Shown in pieces: positions 29,736-43,520 of a stretch of DNA of 64,000 nucleotides. Source of the DNA: Acanthopleura granulata (lineage: Eukaryota > Mollusca > Polyplacophora > Chitonida > Chitonidae); NCBI GenBank assembly GCA_016165875.1, contig JABBOT010000008.1:449001-513000 (forward strand). Direction: 5' to 3'. Position 1 is the first letter of the stretch; each line of letters opens with the position of its first letter. Both the position numbers and the translations under genes were made by a program. The notes beneath the pieces were generated by a model. It searched no databases and was not told where the DNA came from. It saw only the letters and a program-made list of their open reading frames with translations.

Positions 29736-31368
29736 CATGTAAAATTGTTTGTTCCCAGATAACGTCCTTCTTGGCCTGTAGTGGTTGGACATTCCATGCA
29801 CACCAGGTGAATGCATGGTACCGAAAAGTACTCTTCAGTCACCAGACATCCCAAATATTGTTAAATGTGGCGTGAGGCAGATAAACAGAAACAAGTTGTC
29901 TGGCCCCAGCAGTGCACTATGTTCCTGATTCTGTTTTCTGTCTGATGAAGTAGATGGTACTTTTGTTTTGTACAGTACAGTATGAAGAGAGTAAAGCACA
30001 AGTTAGTTCATCTTAAAACCACTGAGAAGTGGATCATACGCAGAACTGGCATACCTGCACACCAGATCTGCTGCTTGTTTTAGCTGTTGAAATTCAAGAT
30101 GATGCAATGAAACTGAAGGCATCTTTGGATCTGTCTAAAAGACATTTTATTCTGTCAATTTGAGTCCACTGGCACAAATATTAACACAAATTTTAATTTT
30201 CTGCCTGAGTTTGATGTTCACCTATTGGACAATCAGACTTTGATGAAAGTCGGACCCTGATACTAGTTTCACTGCCTCAGCCAGCAAGATTTGTAACCAA
30301 ACCTCGCCTAAAACAGTCTTTGCCTAGTTGAAATGCCAGAGCTTCCACGGCAAAGACGGACCCTGGTCACTCGCCTGACCTGTTAGCCAGAGCTAGACGG
30401 TCCACCGAAACACCCCAAAGGACTTCCTATATCGCAGAAAGCTTCAAAACACGGCCAAAGACATTATGTATTGAAATACACCAAAGCAATAGATTTTTAT
30501 TGTAAAAGATTATGGGCTTCATTCATTCGAGTAAATGATACGTATTTTGGTGGCGTAATATGCTGGAGTTTCTTTTGGGGTAGGGGAATAATTGACGAAC
30601 AACTGATACCGAGTTATCTTCCTTTACATGTGGCGAGCAACATGTGTCTACATATATTTGGAAGAAAGATAACATGTTTTTTACGGTATGAGGGACATAA
30701 ATTAGCTTCTTTTCCTGGACTAAAAAATCATGCCCCCTTTGAGCATATACGAGGATATGTTGGTGTTCATTAGGGTGATCTGTATCAATGTTATAACGTA
30801 CGTAGTTTCAACTGTTAACCACAGCAACCAATTTACATCAAAATAAATATCATTTCCTGGAATAAATGGAGCCGATGAGCTTTTACCATAGAAATCTGAT
30901 ATTTAAACCTATTGTTGGTGTATATAGGTGTCCTGCTGCTTCCGTCAGCAAGAGTTGTAATTTCAGTCACAAAAACTCGCCCGAAACATCTCTGTCTAGC
31001 TGTAATAATGCCAGAGCTTCCGGGGCCTGGCGGCCGCAGGGCAGTCAACTATTGAGCTTGGATAGCAGCCCCGCTGATTTACCCACCAAAAGTTGTAATG
31101 TTAGTCACAAAAAATAGTGTAAAACACTTTTCCGGCTATTAAAAAGGCTACTATGTGGAGCCTCGGGGGCGCCTGGAGTCTCCACTTATTGGGCTAGGAT
31201 GATAGCGCGATGGACTGTACGGGTTGATAACATCCCTAGACGCGTCCATTGGACAAATCGGCGGCTTAAATGTTATAGCCATTCAGGAAATCTTAGTATT
31301 CAGTGTCCAAGATGACCAGTTTATTTTCCCTCTCAAACTAGCTGTGTGAATCAGAACATTGCACTTAA

Positions 31369-31600
31369 CTCTGAACTCATCGATTTTTATTTATCGCCAT
31401 ACTCAAGACTATTTCACTGAGACGATGGGGGCCATTTTATTACTGGGAGAACCCGCAGTGCCAAGGGTTGGCAACTCATCTGGCGAGCTTATGACCAACT
31501 TCGATCCCACGCCTGACGTGCAAATTTCCAATCCAAATTGGTTAAATACAATGAAGACAAAAGTCTTCAGCGTAAACGGTCCCGTGATCTCTGTCAACCG
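31369..31600 (-). repeat. Third dispersed-repeat family, copy a
   Basis: TTTTATTTATCGCCATACTCA followed by a GACCAACTTCGATCCCACGC-like end shares layout with 37014-37190. Probably another SINE-like family in minus orientation. Confidence 0.4.
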
Positions 31601-34600
31601 CTTATAGAATAGTACAAATACTGACTGCGCGGAAATCTACAAAATTCAAGGCTTGGACTGTGTTGGTGTCATGTTCGTCGTCATAAAGAGACGCGTACCC
31701 TGCTGAGCCACGTCCCTGTCCTCTAAAATGAAGGCTGCCAGGTGCTAACCACAGTTTTCAGGCTTGGAATAAAGCATGCCATACCAGAGCTGACAAAGTC
31801 GGCAATCTCGACAGGGTCAAATCGAACAAGTCATATTCTATCTCATTTATTGAACACGTTTGAATAAAGCAACTTATTTCACATTTTTTAATATTAACAT
31901 AGCTCTGCTTTCACATTTAACACTGCCTTCTCATTTAACAGGTGTGCTTGTGTATATGTGCCTATTTGTGAGTATACACAAGCAACCAAGCGCGAGCGTG
32001 TACGTGTATACATAGGTTTGTTTGTGTATATATACGTATGAGTTTACGATATATATATATATTTATTTATTTCTTGGTGTGTATATACATACAACGTGTG
32101 TGTTCGACCCACAATGAGGATCAGCCGAAACGCTGGTTACGGGGGTATTGAGATCTAATGAGAGATTTCTGCTCTCAGGCCAGATGATGTCGACTTGAGC
32201 AAAACGTGAATTGTTTTTGACAGAATAAGTAGCTTTGGGAGATAAGGAAATCACCTGCGCTGGCTGTGTTGACTGCATCACTTTTGTACACAGGTCAGTT
32301 CTTGACTGATTAGGTCACCAGATTAACATTGAAGAACAGATTGGCTAAAGAGGTTGCAAGAGCAGGACAGAAACCCAATGTTCGTTACAATAACGTCTTT
32401 TGGAGCTCCACTGGGTCTGGCAAGAGGACAGACTTTACGCTCGGGCAAAACGGAGACTGGACAAACCTACCTAGGTCAACTGGCACTTTATGTGCTAACT
32501 GAAACTCATTAATCCTGATTAATGCATTAATCTCAAGCCAAGAGAACAGTGGAGACATATGGTGCTTCTTCCTGGCAATACTTGCGATAAATCGCCACGG
32601 TGTTTGCTTGCCAGTACAGTTATACCAAGATGAAGGGTTGCTTCTGGCCCGAAGTGACAACATTAATTAATATTCCTGCCTGACAACCAGGAGAGTGCTT
32701 TACTGTATTGATAAACGTAGCATTAGCCGCGAGAGCTTGTGGACAGTGATTCGAAGTCAGCCAGGAACGCCTGTACAGCAAGGTTAGCGCGCGCTCAAGG
32801 TCGTGGAGCAAGGAGGCTCTTCACATACGGTAAATATGTTTTCACTGTGGAATTTAATGATCTTTCCTAAAACCCAACATCCATTTAATAATTGTGTGCA
32901 ATGTTTGCATAATTTTTCAAGAAAATTAGATTCTAGATGAAAATTGGTGTTGTTGTACTTATGTACATGTTAAACTACTCATTTACTGTGAGTTGGGCGA
33001 GCCTGACTGTTGACCAAGTATAATTTTGCTATGTGCCGAAAGTGTTAAAGCCACGCAACCGAATCAATTAATTATAAAGTGTAATGTCAGCTCCGAAGAA
33101 CGATCAACTGAGACTCCCCCTTGGATAGGTTTGACTGGTGGAAATATTTCACGTTACCCTCAGACCGAACATCAACAATTCCTCGGCTAAATAAGGCACG
33201 TAATTTTGTACAGGCTGACTCCGAGAAAAACAACAACATGGAATTGTTCGCGTAATGCGAGATTCAGACGGGAACAATCTTACCACAATTTGCATATTGT
33301 ACCGTAAGACATTTTAACGAAGTCTTAAATTAGAGAATGAGACTATCGTGAGGCTGTGTCTATGTAGATCACATCTCTTTGATCTCTGAAATCAGATGTG
33401 TCAAGAAATCTAATAACATGCAATTTCATTTGAAAGTTTAACCTTTTAATTAAAATTATATGAGGGTATTTTTTTATCTAAATGAAACAGTTTAATAGTA
33501 GCTATGCGTACACAGTATTGGATTGAATTGTTTTTGTAAAATCTCAACAACCGCTTTTTTAAGGACAAAGAATTTCTACGTGAAAAATTGTGTTGAGTTA
33601 CAGTGTCACAATTTTGACAGAGATCGTAATAAACTACCTTAGTTCAGGGACTGAGAAATGAATGAAGGTAACACTGGTTTGTATAAACAACACACGTCGG
33701 ATGTTCGTCAAAAAAGGTATGAATTTATAATGAACAACACACCTTTACCAATTCCCGAAGATACAACCATTTCACCGCCCAATCAAACAATGACGACTGC
33801 AATCGTTATCACAGATTCTCAGAGAGCAGCTGTCATTGTTCAAACATGGAGTCTGCAAAGACGTGTATAGCCAAAGACGCCAAGTGCCATTTGTTTTCTG
33901 AAGACAATAGGCACTTTGGGTGACATTATCATAGCACTTGTACATGCCGTTGGCATATAAAACAGTTCCAATACATTGCACTTTGATAAAAAAAAATATA
34001 TAAAAAAATAAAAAAAAAAAAATAAAAAAAATCAACGGTTTACTGTCAGATCTTAACCGATAGCGTGATGACTGATTTTTAATGCAGCTGTTGAACACAA
34101 ACATCGCATTGGTGATCTATGGCTGGACGTGTCTTTATGCCACTAAATACACGAATGCTAATAAATCTGTGTTGTTTGCTGGCGAACTTTTCACTGATAT
34201 CTCCCCGATCGTATTTACCCACTACTTCAGTATCGATTTACTGCACCAGTTGGACCTGGAGTAGCACCGTGTATCTGAAAATTGTTTGCTGACTAGGTAT
34301 ACCTCATAAGATAAAATGGTAGACCCACAATATGGGCATTCGTCCAGGCCTAGTGTTTTTCATCCCCGCGAGACAAGTGTGGGACAATAATCTCATTCCA
34401 CTATATTGGAGACTGTCAAATTCGGATTTCCTATACGCCAGAAAGTCCACTACAGCTTATTTATAGTCTTTTCACATAAAAATATTTGCATCCAGCCTTA
34501 ACCTAACGGAAGTTTTCTCTTCTTGCAATGGGCGCAGTGTTCGTAGATTAAGTGTTTACTTTGTTTTTGACAGTAACATACGATAAGCTATACTTCAGCC

Positions 34601-35119
34601 CGAGGGTCTGTTTTCAGGATGCTGTGCGTAGGCTGTTTAGCTGCATTAATTCTTTCATTCTACAAAGGAGGCTTCACTCAAGTATTTGGCCCGTGCGTCC
34701 TGTTCTTAAAGTAATTCGTTCTGGTTCAGTACATATACATAAAATTACATACACGTGATATCAGAATCAGACTTTTGATAAACTTATCACGAAGTGCTGT
34801 CAGATTGATAAGGAATGATAGCGTACAGTTTGTATATAGAATGAAATTTCAGGACATCTGTTAGAATCCCGTAACACTGTATGTAAAACATTTGTCTCAC
34901 TCGATTTGGTCGAAAAGCAGACTTTTCGAATGAATCAATAAATGGGGTGAATATTTAATAACTGATCCAAATATTTCATCACCACCATATGGGCTACGTT
35001 AAACAATGTATTCATATACAATTACTAGTACAATCAATTTCGGTATGGGAATGGTGGGGGCATAAGTTCCTAAGTTACTTGTCGAACGTTGGTGGGATAA
35101 TCGGAAAAGTAAAAAATTC

Positions 35120-35341
35120 TGTGGTCGCTGTGAGTTCAAACCTATCTCCTGTTGCATGGCTTCCTCTCCAGTCGTACGTCGCAAGGTCTGCCAGCAACCT
35201 ACGGATGGTCGTGGGTTTCCCCCGGACCCTACCTGGTTTTCTCCCACCATAATGCTGGAAGCCGTCGTAGTCGTTGGTGAAATACCCTTCAATGCGGCGT
35301 AAAACTTCAATCAAATAAATAAATAAATAAATAAATAAATG
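35120..35341 (+). mobile_element. SINE copy, 5'-truncated
   Basis: Begins at GTGGTCGCTGTGAGTTC and ends in a long (AAAT)n tail. The body closely matches the family. Confidence 0.87.
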
Positions 35342-36297
35342 AATGTGCAAGTCTTTTATAGATGTCGCCAAAGGTCGTAGTCACAAGATCTCTCCGTTCT
35401 TACCAAATCCTGTGTAGTACTCTCCACATAGAGTCCAATGTCGTGAGTTCCCCGGGCGGTGTTGCGCTGCTGCAACCTTGCAAAGATGCCTTATCGCCTT
35501 CCGTACACTTTGCTTCCTTATACTACTTTTAGGCAAGCTTTTGTGTATGAATCAAATCATAAGACAAACAAATACAAAAAGCCAAAGCTGGGCTAAAGAC
35601 ATTTTTATCTAGTACAAACACAATATATCGATCAAGTACTAAATGAAGTCGACAACATAAGCCATCAATGTATAAGTACCCTGGCAGAGTAATACAGGCT
35701 ATAAGGTTATCGCGTTAGCTGACACGACCGATTTACATACATGTTTGCCAGCTATGTAAATATCAGTTTTTACAGTTCTGACTGTACTTATTATACAACA
35801 AGGATATTTGAGCGATAGTCTTTTGTGTCACCACGGGTAAACCAAAGTATGTGTCAACCACATTTGTGTATAGGTCTGCACACTAGGATTAGCCTTACAG
35901 TTTTTCGATGCACTGGTACCAAACTGTATAGTCCAACATAGATCGAACGGCCAGGGCTACTCACATGCTTTATGCTTATCTGTCCTTGTGTACAGACCAT
36001 AACGTCTGATACGGTATATCAACTACGATTCCTTGAAGAACGATGCAATCTCAGGCGACTGAGTGATAACGAAACTGACACAGGTAACCCTAAGAAAACC
36101 AGGTAAGAAGAGTTTCAGTTCATGAACCTGTATATCCGCAATGCACAATAAAGTGTCCGATAAATTCCGTTTTATCACAATGGATTGAAAGAAATGCTTT
36201 CACTGAAGCGCTTTGTCCTGTTATTACATGTAACAAATGCAGGAGGAACCAGAGAAACCCGAAAAAGGATTTAATTCAATATATGATATATTATAAT

Positions 36298-36530
36298 TCA
36301 TTTATTTATTTAATTGGTGTTTTACGCCGTACTCAGGAATATTTCATTTATACGACGGACCCCGGCAGTATGGTGGGAGGAAACTGGACAGTGTCCGCGA
36401 GGGAAACCCACGACCATCCGCAGGTTGCTGGCAGACCCTCCCACGTACGCCCGGAGAGGATGAATTGGACATGAACTCATAGCGACCGCATTGGTGAGTG
36501 GCACCTGGGTCCTTCTGCCCCGCTGTATTA
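36298..36530 (-). mobile_element. SINE copy, minus orientation
   Basis: Tail, GGTGTTTTACGCCGTACTC, GGGAAACCCACGACCATCC and AACTCATAGCGACCGC read in reverse-complement order. The head is mostly gone. Confidence 0.85.
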
Positions 36531-37013
36531 ATACAACATGCCAGTGACACTCGTGATATAAGGACTTGTCAACATGTATTGGTGTTGGTAACCGTGTATG
36601 CTGGAAAGTCTTTGTGGTGATTTCCCAGCATTGTTTACTTTCTCTAAACCGGTAATTTGGTCGGGACAGTACCTGTAAGAACAGTAACTGGACATGTTCC
36701 CATCGTTGCTGACTAATGCTTTATTAATGCCCAATTTTCCAATCGCAAAGATACAACGTTTAACTTAATGGACTGTAAACCTTCCTTTCAGATACATTAA
36801 CAGTAAGCTATGAGAGAGGCGATTGGGTTAGTACTCCGTGTATATCTGATGCACTGCATTCAATTAGTTGTGTAGGAAAGTTGCCAAAAGCTTAAATGGA
36901 TTTTATGGACCATATTATGCCAACACTAACAGATTCACATAAGCAATGAATGTCGTTTGCTCGTGACTCCATGTACAGTCGGTGGAACAATATGGAGTAT
37001 CAAAAATTCATTT

Positions 37014-37190
37014 ATTATTTATTATTTATTTTTGGTTGTTGCTTAACGCCACACTCAAAAGTTTGTCTCTTGTAGCGCAGCGAACGATGTTACTAGCCGA
37101 CGGTGTACACCACCGACCTTAGGCAAGCTCCTGACAAACTTTGACACTTGTGACGTACAGGTATAAGTAACACCTCTCGCTCTCACACCA
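37014..37190 (-). repeat. Third dispersed-repeat family, copy b
   Basis: TTATTTATTTTTGGTTGTTG, then CTTAACGCCACACTCAAA, ending GACAAACTTTGACACTTGTG. It lies directly upstream of GPCR copy 1. Confidence 0.45.
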
Positions 37191-37303
37191 AAAGCAGTGA
37201 GAACAAGAGAGGATGAAAAGTGTCTTAACGCAGAGTGCAACAATGCACATTTACATTGCTGCCCACAGAATGTTGAGCTTCACAGGTTCATACGTTTTTT
37301 GTA

Positions 37304-37341
37304 TTTTTCAGAAAACACTGGAAGACAACACACTGATAGAG
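37304..37341 (+). other. 3' splice site and 5' UTR of GPCR copy 1
   Basis: TTTTTGTATTTTTCAG then 30 bases to the ATG. The same arrangement precedes GPCR copy 2, suggesting an inherited 5' UTR intron. The upstream noncoding exon was not identified. Confidence 0.5.
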
Positions 37342-38583
37342 ATGCTTCGCGAATGCCTGAAATGGGTGTTTGTTATGTGTGTGGCAAATGTCTTTTTTCC
37401 AACTGTCTTGACCAATAAGGCAATGTTTCCTAACCCGTCACCCTATCAAATGGATTGTAACAACGCAACACTGAGCGACGCGCATGATGACATAGAAGAG
37501 GAGTTATCATTGGCCAGCAAGGTCGTGTATGGAATAATTATCTCCATAATGAACACTGTCTGCATAACAGGAAATATCTTGACTTTACTGTCCTACGCTC
37601 AAGACCGCAAACTGTGGACAGTGCACAACATTTATCTCATAAACTTAGCAGTCTCAGACTTGCTCATTGGCTGCGTCAGTATGCCATTTTACGCAGTCTA
37701 CACACTCACAAGCTACAGCTGGCCTTTTGGGAGAGCTTTCTGTAAGATTTTCATGTCCATTGACTTTCTGGCATGTTTGGAATCGGTATTTGTCATAATT
37801 CTGGTGAGTTACGATCGCTGCATGTTGCTAGTACAAGGAGCTGCGTACTCGTCTAAACAGACAAAGAGGGCTGCCAAAGTTCGCATACTTTTGTCTTGGT
37901 CCGTGTCTTTCCTGGTGTATGTACCGGCCATTGTTTTCTGGGACGTGGTCCGAGGATTTAGCGCCGTGGAGGAAGGGGATTGTGACGTGGAATTTTACGA
38001 AGACTTCAGTTTCACCATGGTCACTTCCGCCATAGAGTTTTTTATTCCACTTGCCATCATCACCATTCTTAACTTCTACCTGTACACCCTTATAGTAAAG
38101 CGTTCCCGGAGAACGCCTGGTAATAATTTACCACAGAACTTCCAAGCGCAGAACAAGAAGGATCCGCTGCAAGCCTGGTACTTGAAGAACGGTATTATAC
38201 AGGAGGTACACGAAACCAAGGATAATGCCAAGTACACAAATGTTCTCAAACGAGAAAGAAAAGCCGCGCGTTCTTTAGCCGTTCTGGTGAGTGTGTTCAC
38301 AGCATGCTGGATGCCGTATACCATGTGCACTGTGATCATAGCTTTCTGTGAACAATGTGTCCACAAAGACCTTTACGAGGCCTTCAACTGGCTGCTCTGG
38401 GCAAACTCTGTCCTAAACCCTTTCCTTTACGCCCTCACCATCAAGCAGTTCCGCCAGAACTATTTCCGTATTTTAAGACTTGACAGACTGCGCAAGTCAA
38501 ATAAAGGTAAAATTACCTCTGGAAAAAACGACTCACTTGAGTCTACCTCATTAAATAAGAGCGGTTCAGTAACAAAGGTTTGA
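37342..38583 (+). CDS. Aminergic GPCR, histamine H3-receptor-like (copy 1)
   Basis: A 413-residue class A GPCR. An open frame extends upstream to 37213, but TTTTTCAG at 37304-37311 looks like a 3' splice site, so I start at the first ATG after it. Key features: NAT glycosylation site at 41, LAVSD (D106, 2.50), Cys134-Cys214 disulphide pair, Asp141 (3.32, amine contact), DRC at 158-160 in place of DRY, Glu232 (5.46), CWMP 322-325, NWLLWANS and NPFLY 359-363. Asp3.32 with Glu5.46 and W7.43 is the histamine H3/H4 pattern. Vertebrate H3 receptors couple to Gi. The third intracellular loop is ~60 residues, far shorter than vertebrate H3. A lineage-specific amine receptor cannot be excluded. AATAAA occurs at 38600. 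Confidence 0.9.
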   Translation: MLRECLKWVFVMCVANVFFPTVLTNKAMFPNPSPYQMDCNNATLSDAHDDIEEELSLASKVVYGIIISIMNTVCITGNILTLLSYAQDRKLWTVHNIYLINLAVSDLLIGCVSMPFYAVYTLTSYSWPFGRAFCKIFMSIDFLACLESVFVIILVSYDRCMLLVQGAAYSSKQTKRAAKVRILLSWSVSFLVYVPAIVFWDVVRGFSAVEEGDCDVEFYEDFSFTMVTSAIEFFIPLAIITILNFYLYTLIVKRSRRTPGNNLPQNFQAQNKKDPLQAWYLKNGIIQEVHETKDNAKYTNVLKRERKAARSLAVLVSVFTACWMPYTMCTVIIAFCEQCVHKDLYEAFNWLLWANSVLNPFLYALTIKQFRQNYFRILRLDRLRKSNKGKITSGKNDSLESTSLNKSGSVTKV

Positions 38584-40973
38584 GCTGAACAAATACTGGA
38601 ATAAAATTGTGTCACTCCTATTATAGTATGTAAATCTGCCATCATTATGATATTTCGTGAAGAAAACAAAGGGGAGGAAATGGACATTTTCGTTGTCTGC
38701 ATTGTTTTTGTTTATTTTTTATCATATACATGTAAAGAGGTTCGTATACACTCTAACTGAACACCAGACTGCAAACCTTTACGGAGCTGAAGAGATGGGA
38801 CTGACCTCACAGTGTCAGTGGGCTTTTTTCGCTTCGCTACAGGCGAGCCTTAGACTGAACCCAACACGATAACTTGATCGATGCAGGTCAAGACTAACCT
38901 TTGCTGGGGGTCATCTAATGAAATCTCTCAGCACACACCTTGAGCTACATACTGTTTTGTACACTTAAGACGAGCATTGTGATTACATGGTAACGATAGA
39001 CCCTCGACACTCTGATACTTCACTGATGGGAATGCGTTGTATGTATTAGAAATGAACTCGAATTAGTCTTCACAGATTTCAAAGAGAGCGAGAATGCGTA
39101 ACACTGGGACGATGACAAGAGTTACACCAGCTAGAAGCGTTACTAAATTGCAGGCCCGTTTAGGTATATATGAGAAATTTCGGTAGCCAAGAACTACGAG
39201 AGATCGTTCCCGTCCAAGTGTGCCGGAATCCATGGAGACCTGAAATGATCTCCAATAACTCGGCCTGAAATGCCAACCAGGATTATGGTCAACGCACGTT
39301 CGTCCTTCCCAGTAGTCACAGTCGGCATCGTCTTATTCATGTTACTGTTTTTTAAATGTGAATGACTGATTATGGCTTAACGCCACATTGGTAATGTTTT
39401 GGCCATATCGTGGCGAGTGCTCAATGTGACACAAATACGATATCTTGAGTTAGTCTAGACTAATGATATCTAGTAAAATGCAGTTGATATCACCACAATT
39501 TTTGGCAAATATTTCTGCTTAAGCCTTGGTGCTAGGGTGCTTGTAAGTTGTTACCATTCAGACATTTTCAGGAACAGTTAGAACACCCTACCTGAGGTAA
39601 AGGGACAATAGGCCGGATTTCACCGTTAACGTGTGACCATTCGCCAACTATCATGTAACCCCGCTGTAAATTGTTGCCGACAACTCACTGGACAGAACAA
39701 CACAGGTACAGATCTGTAAAAAGTGTTTTGGTTACAGTCCAAACATGAAAATTGAACGTTACATCACTGAATTGAATTTTTTAACTAGATTTACATTTAC
39801 ACACATTTTGAACATTATCCACTTACAGCAGCAGTTTGAACTATACAACCACTGTCATGAAAAACTACATGTCATCACGTTCGGCTCGTGATCATATACA
39901 GGGTGGACTTCTCGTTGTGTTTACGTGAACCTTAATTTCCTTCACATCCGCCCAACTAACATTAAACTCTGCTAACTCTGGTTGCGCAAACAAAATTACT
40001 AATTATGCAAACAGCATCTCAGTACATTACAGTGCAAGTAAATGTGCGTCACCACTGAAAAGTTCGCGCCAATAACTTTAAGATTACAGACATGGCTCCG
40101 CTATCACTACAAAACTTATTTTGCAGAATTGCCCTGATTACAACGGCAAACAACATATCGTTGAATACACCATTTATGAATATTGTGAAACATGGTCTAT
40201 CACATCAACATACCTGTAAAAAGGTTTATTAAAGACATAAACCCGACGGGTGACACCACTTCCTCCGTCTCGGACTCACGCGTTTTGGTTACAGTCAAAA
40301 CACGAACCCGCTCCAGCTTCATGATAATGTCTCAAAATACGAAAATCAGACTTTCGCTCGTAACAATTTCTTTGAAAAGTATAAATAAAAATAAATAAAT
40401 AAAAAGAAAGGAAAAAAAAAAAAAAAAACAAGAAACCCATACGTACAGGGTACCAGCATTTAGACAGAACGGTATTATCCAGTGACATATGTTGGATTGT
40501 CAACAACATATTTCAATCACACTGTCGTCGTTGCTCTGGTTTTATTCTCTGTGCTGTAGTGTTTGATTTAAGGTGTTTTATGTTCCGTCAAACTGTGAAT
40601 GGTTTTCCGATAATAACAATATATACCCTGATTCAGTCTGATTGGATTGTTATTGTCAAATCACAGGCATATAATAGAATTTTGGTGCTGTGTTACTTGA
40701 AGTCATTAAGCAGTCATTCTGGTAAATTCTCATTTACCATTTAAGGCTGACACTTACTTTGTCTTGGACAGTTTTCAAGAAGATGTATGCACTCTTTCAA
40801 ATGTTAATTTGAAATCATATTTTTATGGCTTTATGTTTCATGCATTTCAGTATATTTCTTGTCCTACTTCCGGTACAAAGGTCTTTGCCGGTCATCTGAC
40901 CAATGAGATTGCCAGTTCGAATCCCGGCCTAACTGAAGAAGTTGCGACTCGGCGCTTTGTGTTCATTTACATG

Positions 40974-41224
40974 TATTTGATTGGTGTTTACGTCGTACTC
41001 AAATGTATATCACTTATACGACGACGGCCAATATTATGGTGGGAGGAAACCGGGCAGGGCCCATCGGAAACCCGCGACCATCCGCCGGTTGCTGGCTGAC
41101 CTTCCCACGTTCGGCCGGAGAGGAAACCAGCATGAGCTGGATTTGAACTCACAGCCAAGGCACTGCATGATGAGAGGCCCCTGGGTCATTGCGCTGTACT
41201 AATTCCTCGGCCACGGAGCCGCCC
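40974..41224 (-). mobile_element. SINE copy, minus orientation, full length
   Basis: Runs from TATTTGATTGGTGTTTACG to the reverse-complement tRNA-like head TCGGCCACGGAGCCGCCC. Confidence 0.88.
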
Positions 41225-41264
41225 ACCCCAGGCGTACCATATGTTTACGTTCAGAATATGAGTT

Positions 41265-41490
41265 ACGCTTAAATGACCTAAAATTTCATCCATAACTAAT
41301 TTACTCACTTGCCCTTATACTGAGTCCTGTTGATATTACAAGGCTGATTTGAGGTTTGTTTGGATGGTAAGGAATTATCGTACAGGAAAATTGTAAGCTT
41401 CATCTGTAAAATTGTATTTTATGAACATTTATTTGCCTTAAAATGTACTTTTATGGGTGAAATTTCTAGGTCATTTACTGTATAAGTTAA
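41265..41490 (+). repeat. Unclassified dispersed repeat, copy 4
   Basis: GACCTAAAATTTCATCCAT, GATTTGAGGTTTGTTTGGAT and CCTTAAAATGTACTTTTATG parallel copies 1 and 3. It directly follows a SINE. Confidence 0.5.
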
Positions 41491-42679
41491 TGCCCATTAT
41501 GAGCGCCAGGCAGGATCTGGGGATCTTTAATATTCTGTCCATATTTACCAAGTGCGTTTGATCTTCAAATTTAACCTACCTGTACAGAGTAAGGGCGAAA
41601 CAAAAGCGGGTATGTATAGACATCAGCATAAGGGCTTTGATCGCACAACTGAAATGTATATTAAAACTCCAGGTCCAGGTACAAGATGTCTGTAGGCATT
41701 ATACTTTTATGCCATATGAAGGTACTTTGCTCACAAAGAATGGAATAAAAAGATTTGTAGCAGCCGTGTAAATGACAGACTTGAGTTTCCTGAGAAGCCC
41801 TGGTACGAGGTCCCAATAATTCCAGGGAAGAACGCGAAGTAGGACCCTCCGTGACTTCCGGAAAGTCAACAGGTAATTAGGTTACAGTGTACAAAAATTC
41901 TTTAGAAGGTGGGGGAGAATACAACAACGCTGAAAACATGCAGCAAGGTGAATGATATCAAAGTATCTGGGAAAATCAATATTATGTATATTTATAGTCC
42001 TAGTACGAATTTTAGTTTAGAACTCAAGTTAAAGATTATGGCTACAAATGGGTTAACAAAGGACAAAACGAATCAGCCTACGTTAAACTCAAATCATGCA
42101 AACCAACCAGGACAAATCAGGTCTCATCAGCGTCACTATTACTTCATTATTGCACCTATCTTGGTTTCATGTTGATTCGATTAGCCATGATTGTATGATT
42201 GACAATAATATGTTTACATGTTTATAACCATTCAAAATGTCATCTTAAAGTCTGTTCAACATGCTTATAACTGAAGTACGATTTAAGTACAGTGGCATTG
42301 TTTGTCCCACAGACTGAACAGTAGCCTAACGTTGTTGTGTGCTGAACACAAGCACGATCTATACAGCAAAGTAATGGAAAAACTCTGTATGAACTAATTG
42401 CAGTGTGAATCACACTGCATACTGCATTTGCTCGGCTTAATGTTGCTTTGCTTAACTCCGTTTTGTGCGTTACCCTAAAAGGACTATAATTGGTCAGATA
42501 GAGAAAGGTGGCTCATTGTAAATAAATAAGGCAAACAATGTACTGACATGAAGAAATCGATGAAAACGCCGTCAGTTTAGAAACAAATGTGTTTGGTACT
42601 ATAAACTAGTAATCATTTAGAAATATCGTGTTCATAAAAGAGCTTGGCCTTTGAGTGCCTCGCCTAAATTTAACTTTCA

Positions 42680-43520
42680 CCATTCAGATACGCGGACATT
42701 CTTTTGTTTGCATAGTGTTAGCTTTCCCTGTCCAGGCACATTAACATTCAACTGTTTGCATAGTTTTAGCCTACAATGACCAGATCTTAGTGCGTTGTCG
42801 AAGGCGGATAGTTTATTGTTGACCCTCCACCCTTAAAGCTTAACACCATTGTACAAATTATGTGGAGCATGACGTTAAACAACAATCATTTGAATAAATC
42901 AGTCAATGTCCACATAGACTGATATTTAATTGTTTCTGTAGTTTTAGACTTTAGTGCCCAGGTTTACTGATATTGAACTTTTTGGGTCATGTTAGAAGTC
43001 AATGTTCGAATTTACTGGTGTTAAAATAATTGCTGTTAGTTTTGGTGTTAGACATCCATATACACTTTAATTCAATTATTTCTGTAAATTAGCCACTAAA
43101 GGGTTTAGATACACCGGAACTCGTTGTTGTTTGCATACAATGATATTCAACTGGTTGCGTAGTTTTAGACTACAATGTCCAGATACAATGATATTCGCCT
43201 GTTAGAATTGTTTTGGACTTCAAGGTACACTAATGTTCAAATGTTTACGTAGTTTCAGCCTCAAATATCCAGGTACACTATAATGCTCAAGTGTTTCAGC
43301 TGCTTTAGGCCCCAGTGTCCAGGTACACTATAATGCTCAAATGTTTGAGTTGCTTTAGGCCCCAAGTATATTATAATACTTAACTGTTTCAGTTGCTTTA
43401 GGCTTCAATGTCCAGATACACTGATGTCCAACTATTTGGGTCATTTTAGCCCTCCATGTTCAGATACGCTTGTCCTAAAATAGTATGTGCGTATGGTACT
43501 GGCCTCAAATATCCGGGTAC
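42680..43520 (+). repeat. Degenerate ~50-bp satellite-like array
   Basis: Diverged units of the form AGGTACACTATAATG..CAA.TGTTT..GTTGCTTTAGGC..CAATGTCC. The best copies start at 43271 and 43321. Similarity fades towards 42680. Confidence 0.7.

Larger units (their letters stand above)
29740..37303. other. Gene-poor interval between BRCA2 and GPCR copy 1
   Basis: No supported gene. It holds SINEs (35120, 36298), a third repeat family (31369, 37014), an A-rich tract near 33987-34030, and a loosely repeated motif ending TGCCAGAGCTTCC near 30290-30360 and 30950-31025. Confidence 0.65.

Noticed and set aside
37213..37341. 43-residue N-terminal extension of GPCR copy 1
   Set aside because: It crosses a good 3' splice site and has no counterpart in copy 2, which has the same splice layout nearer its ATG.
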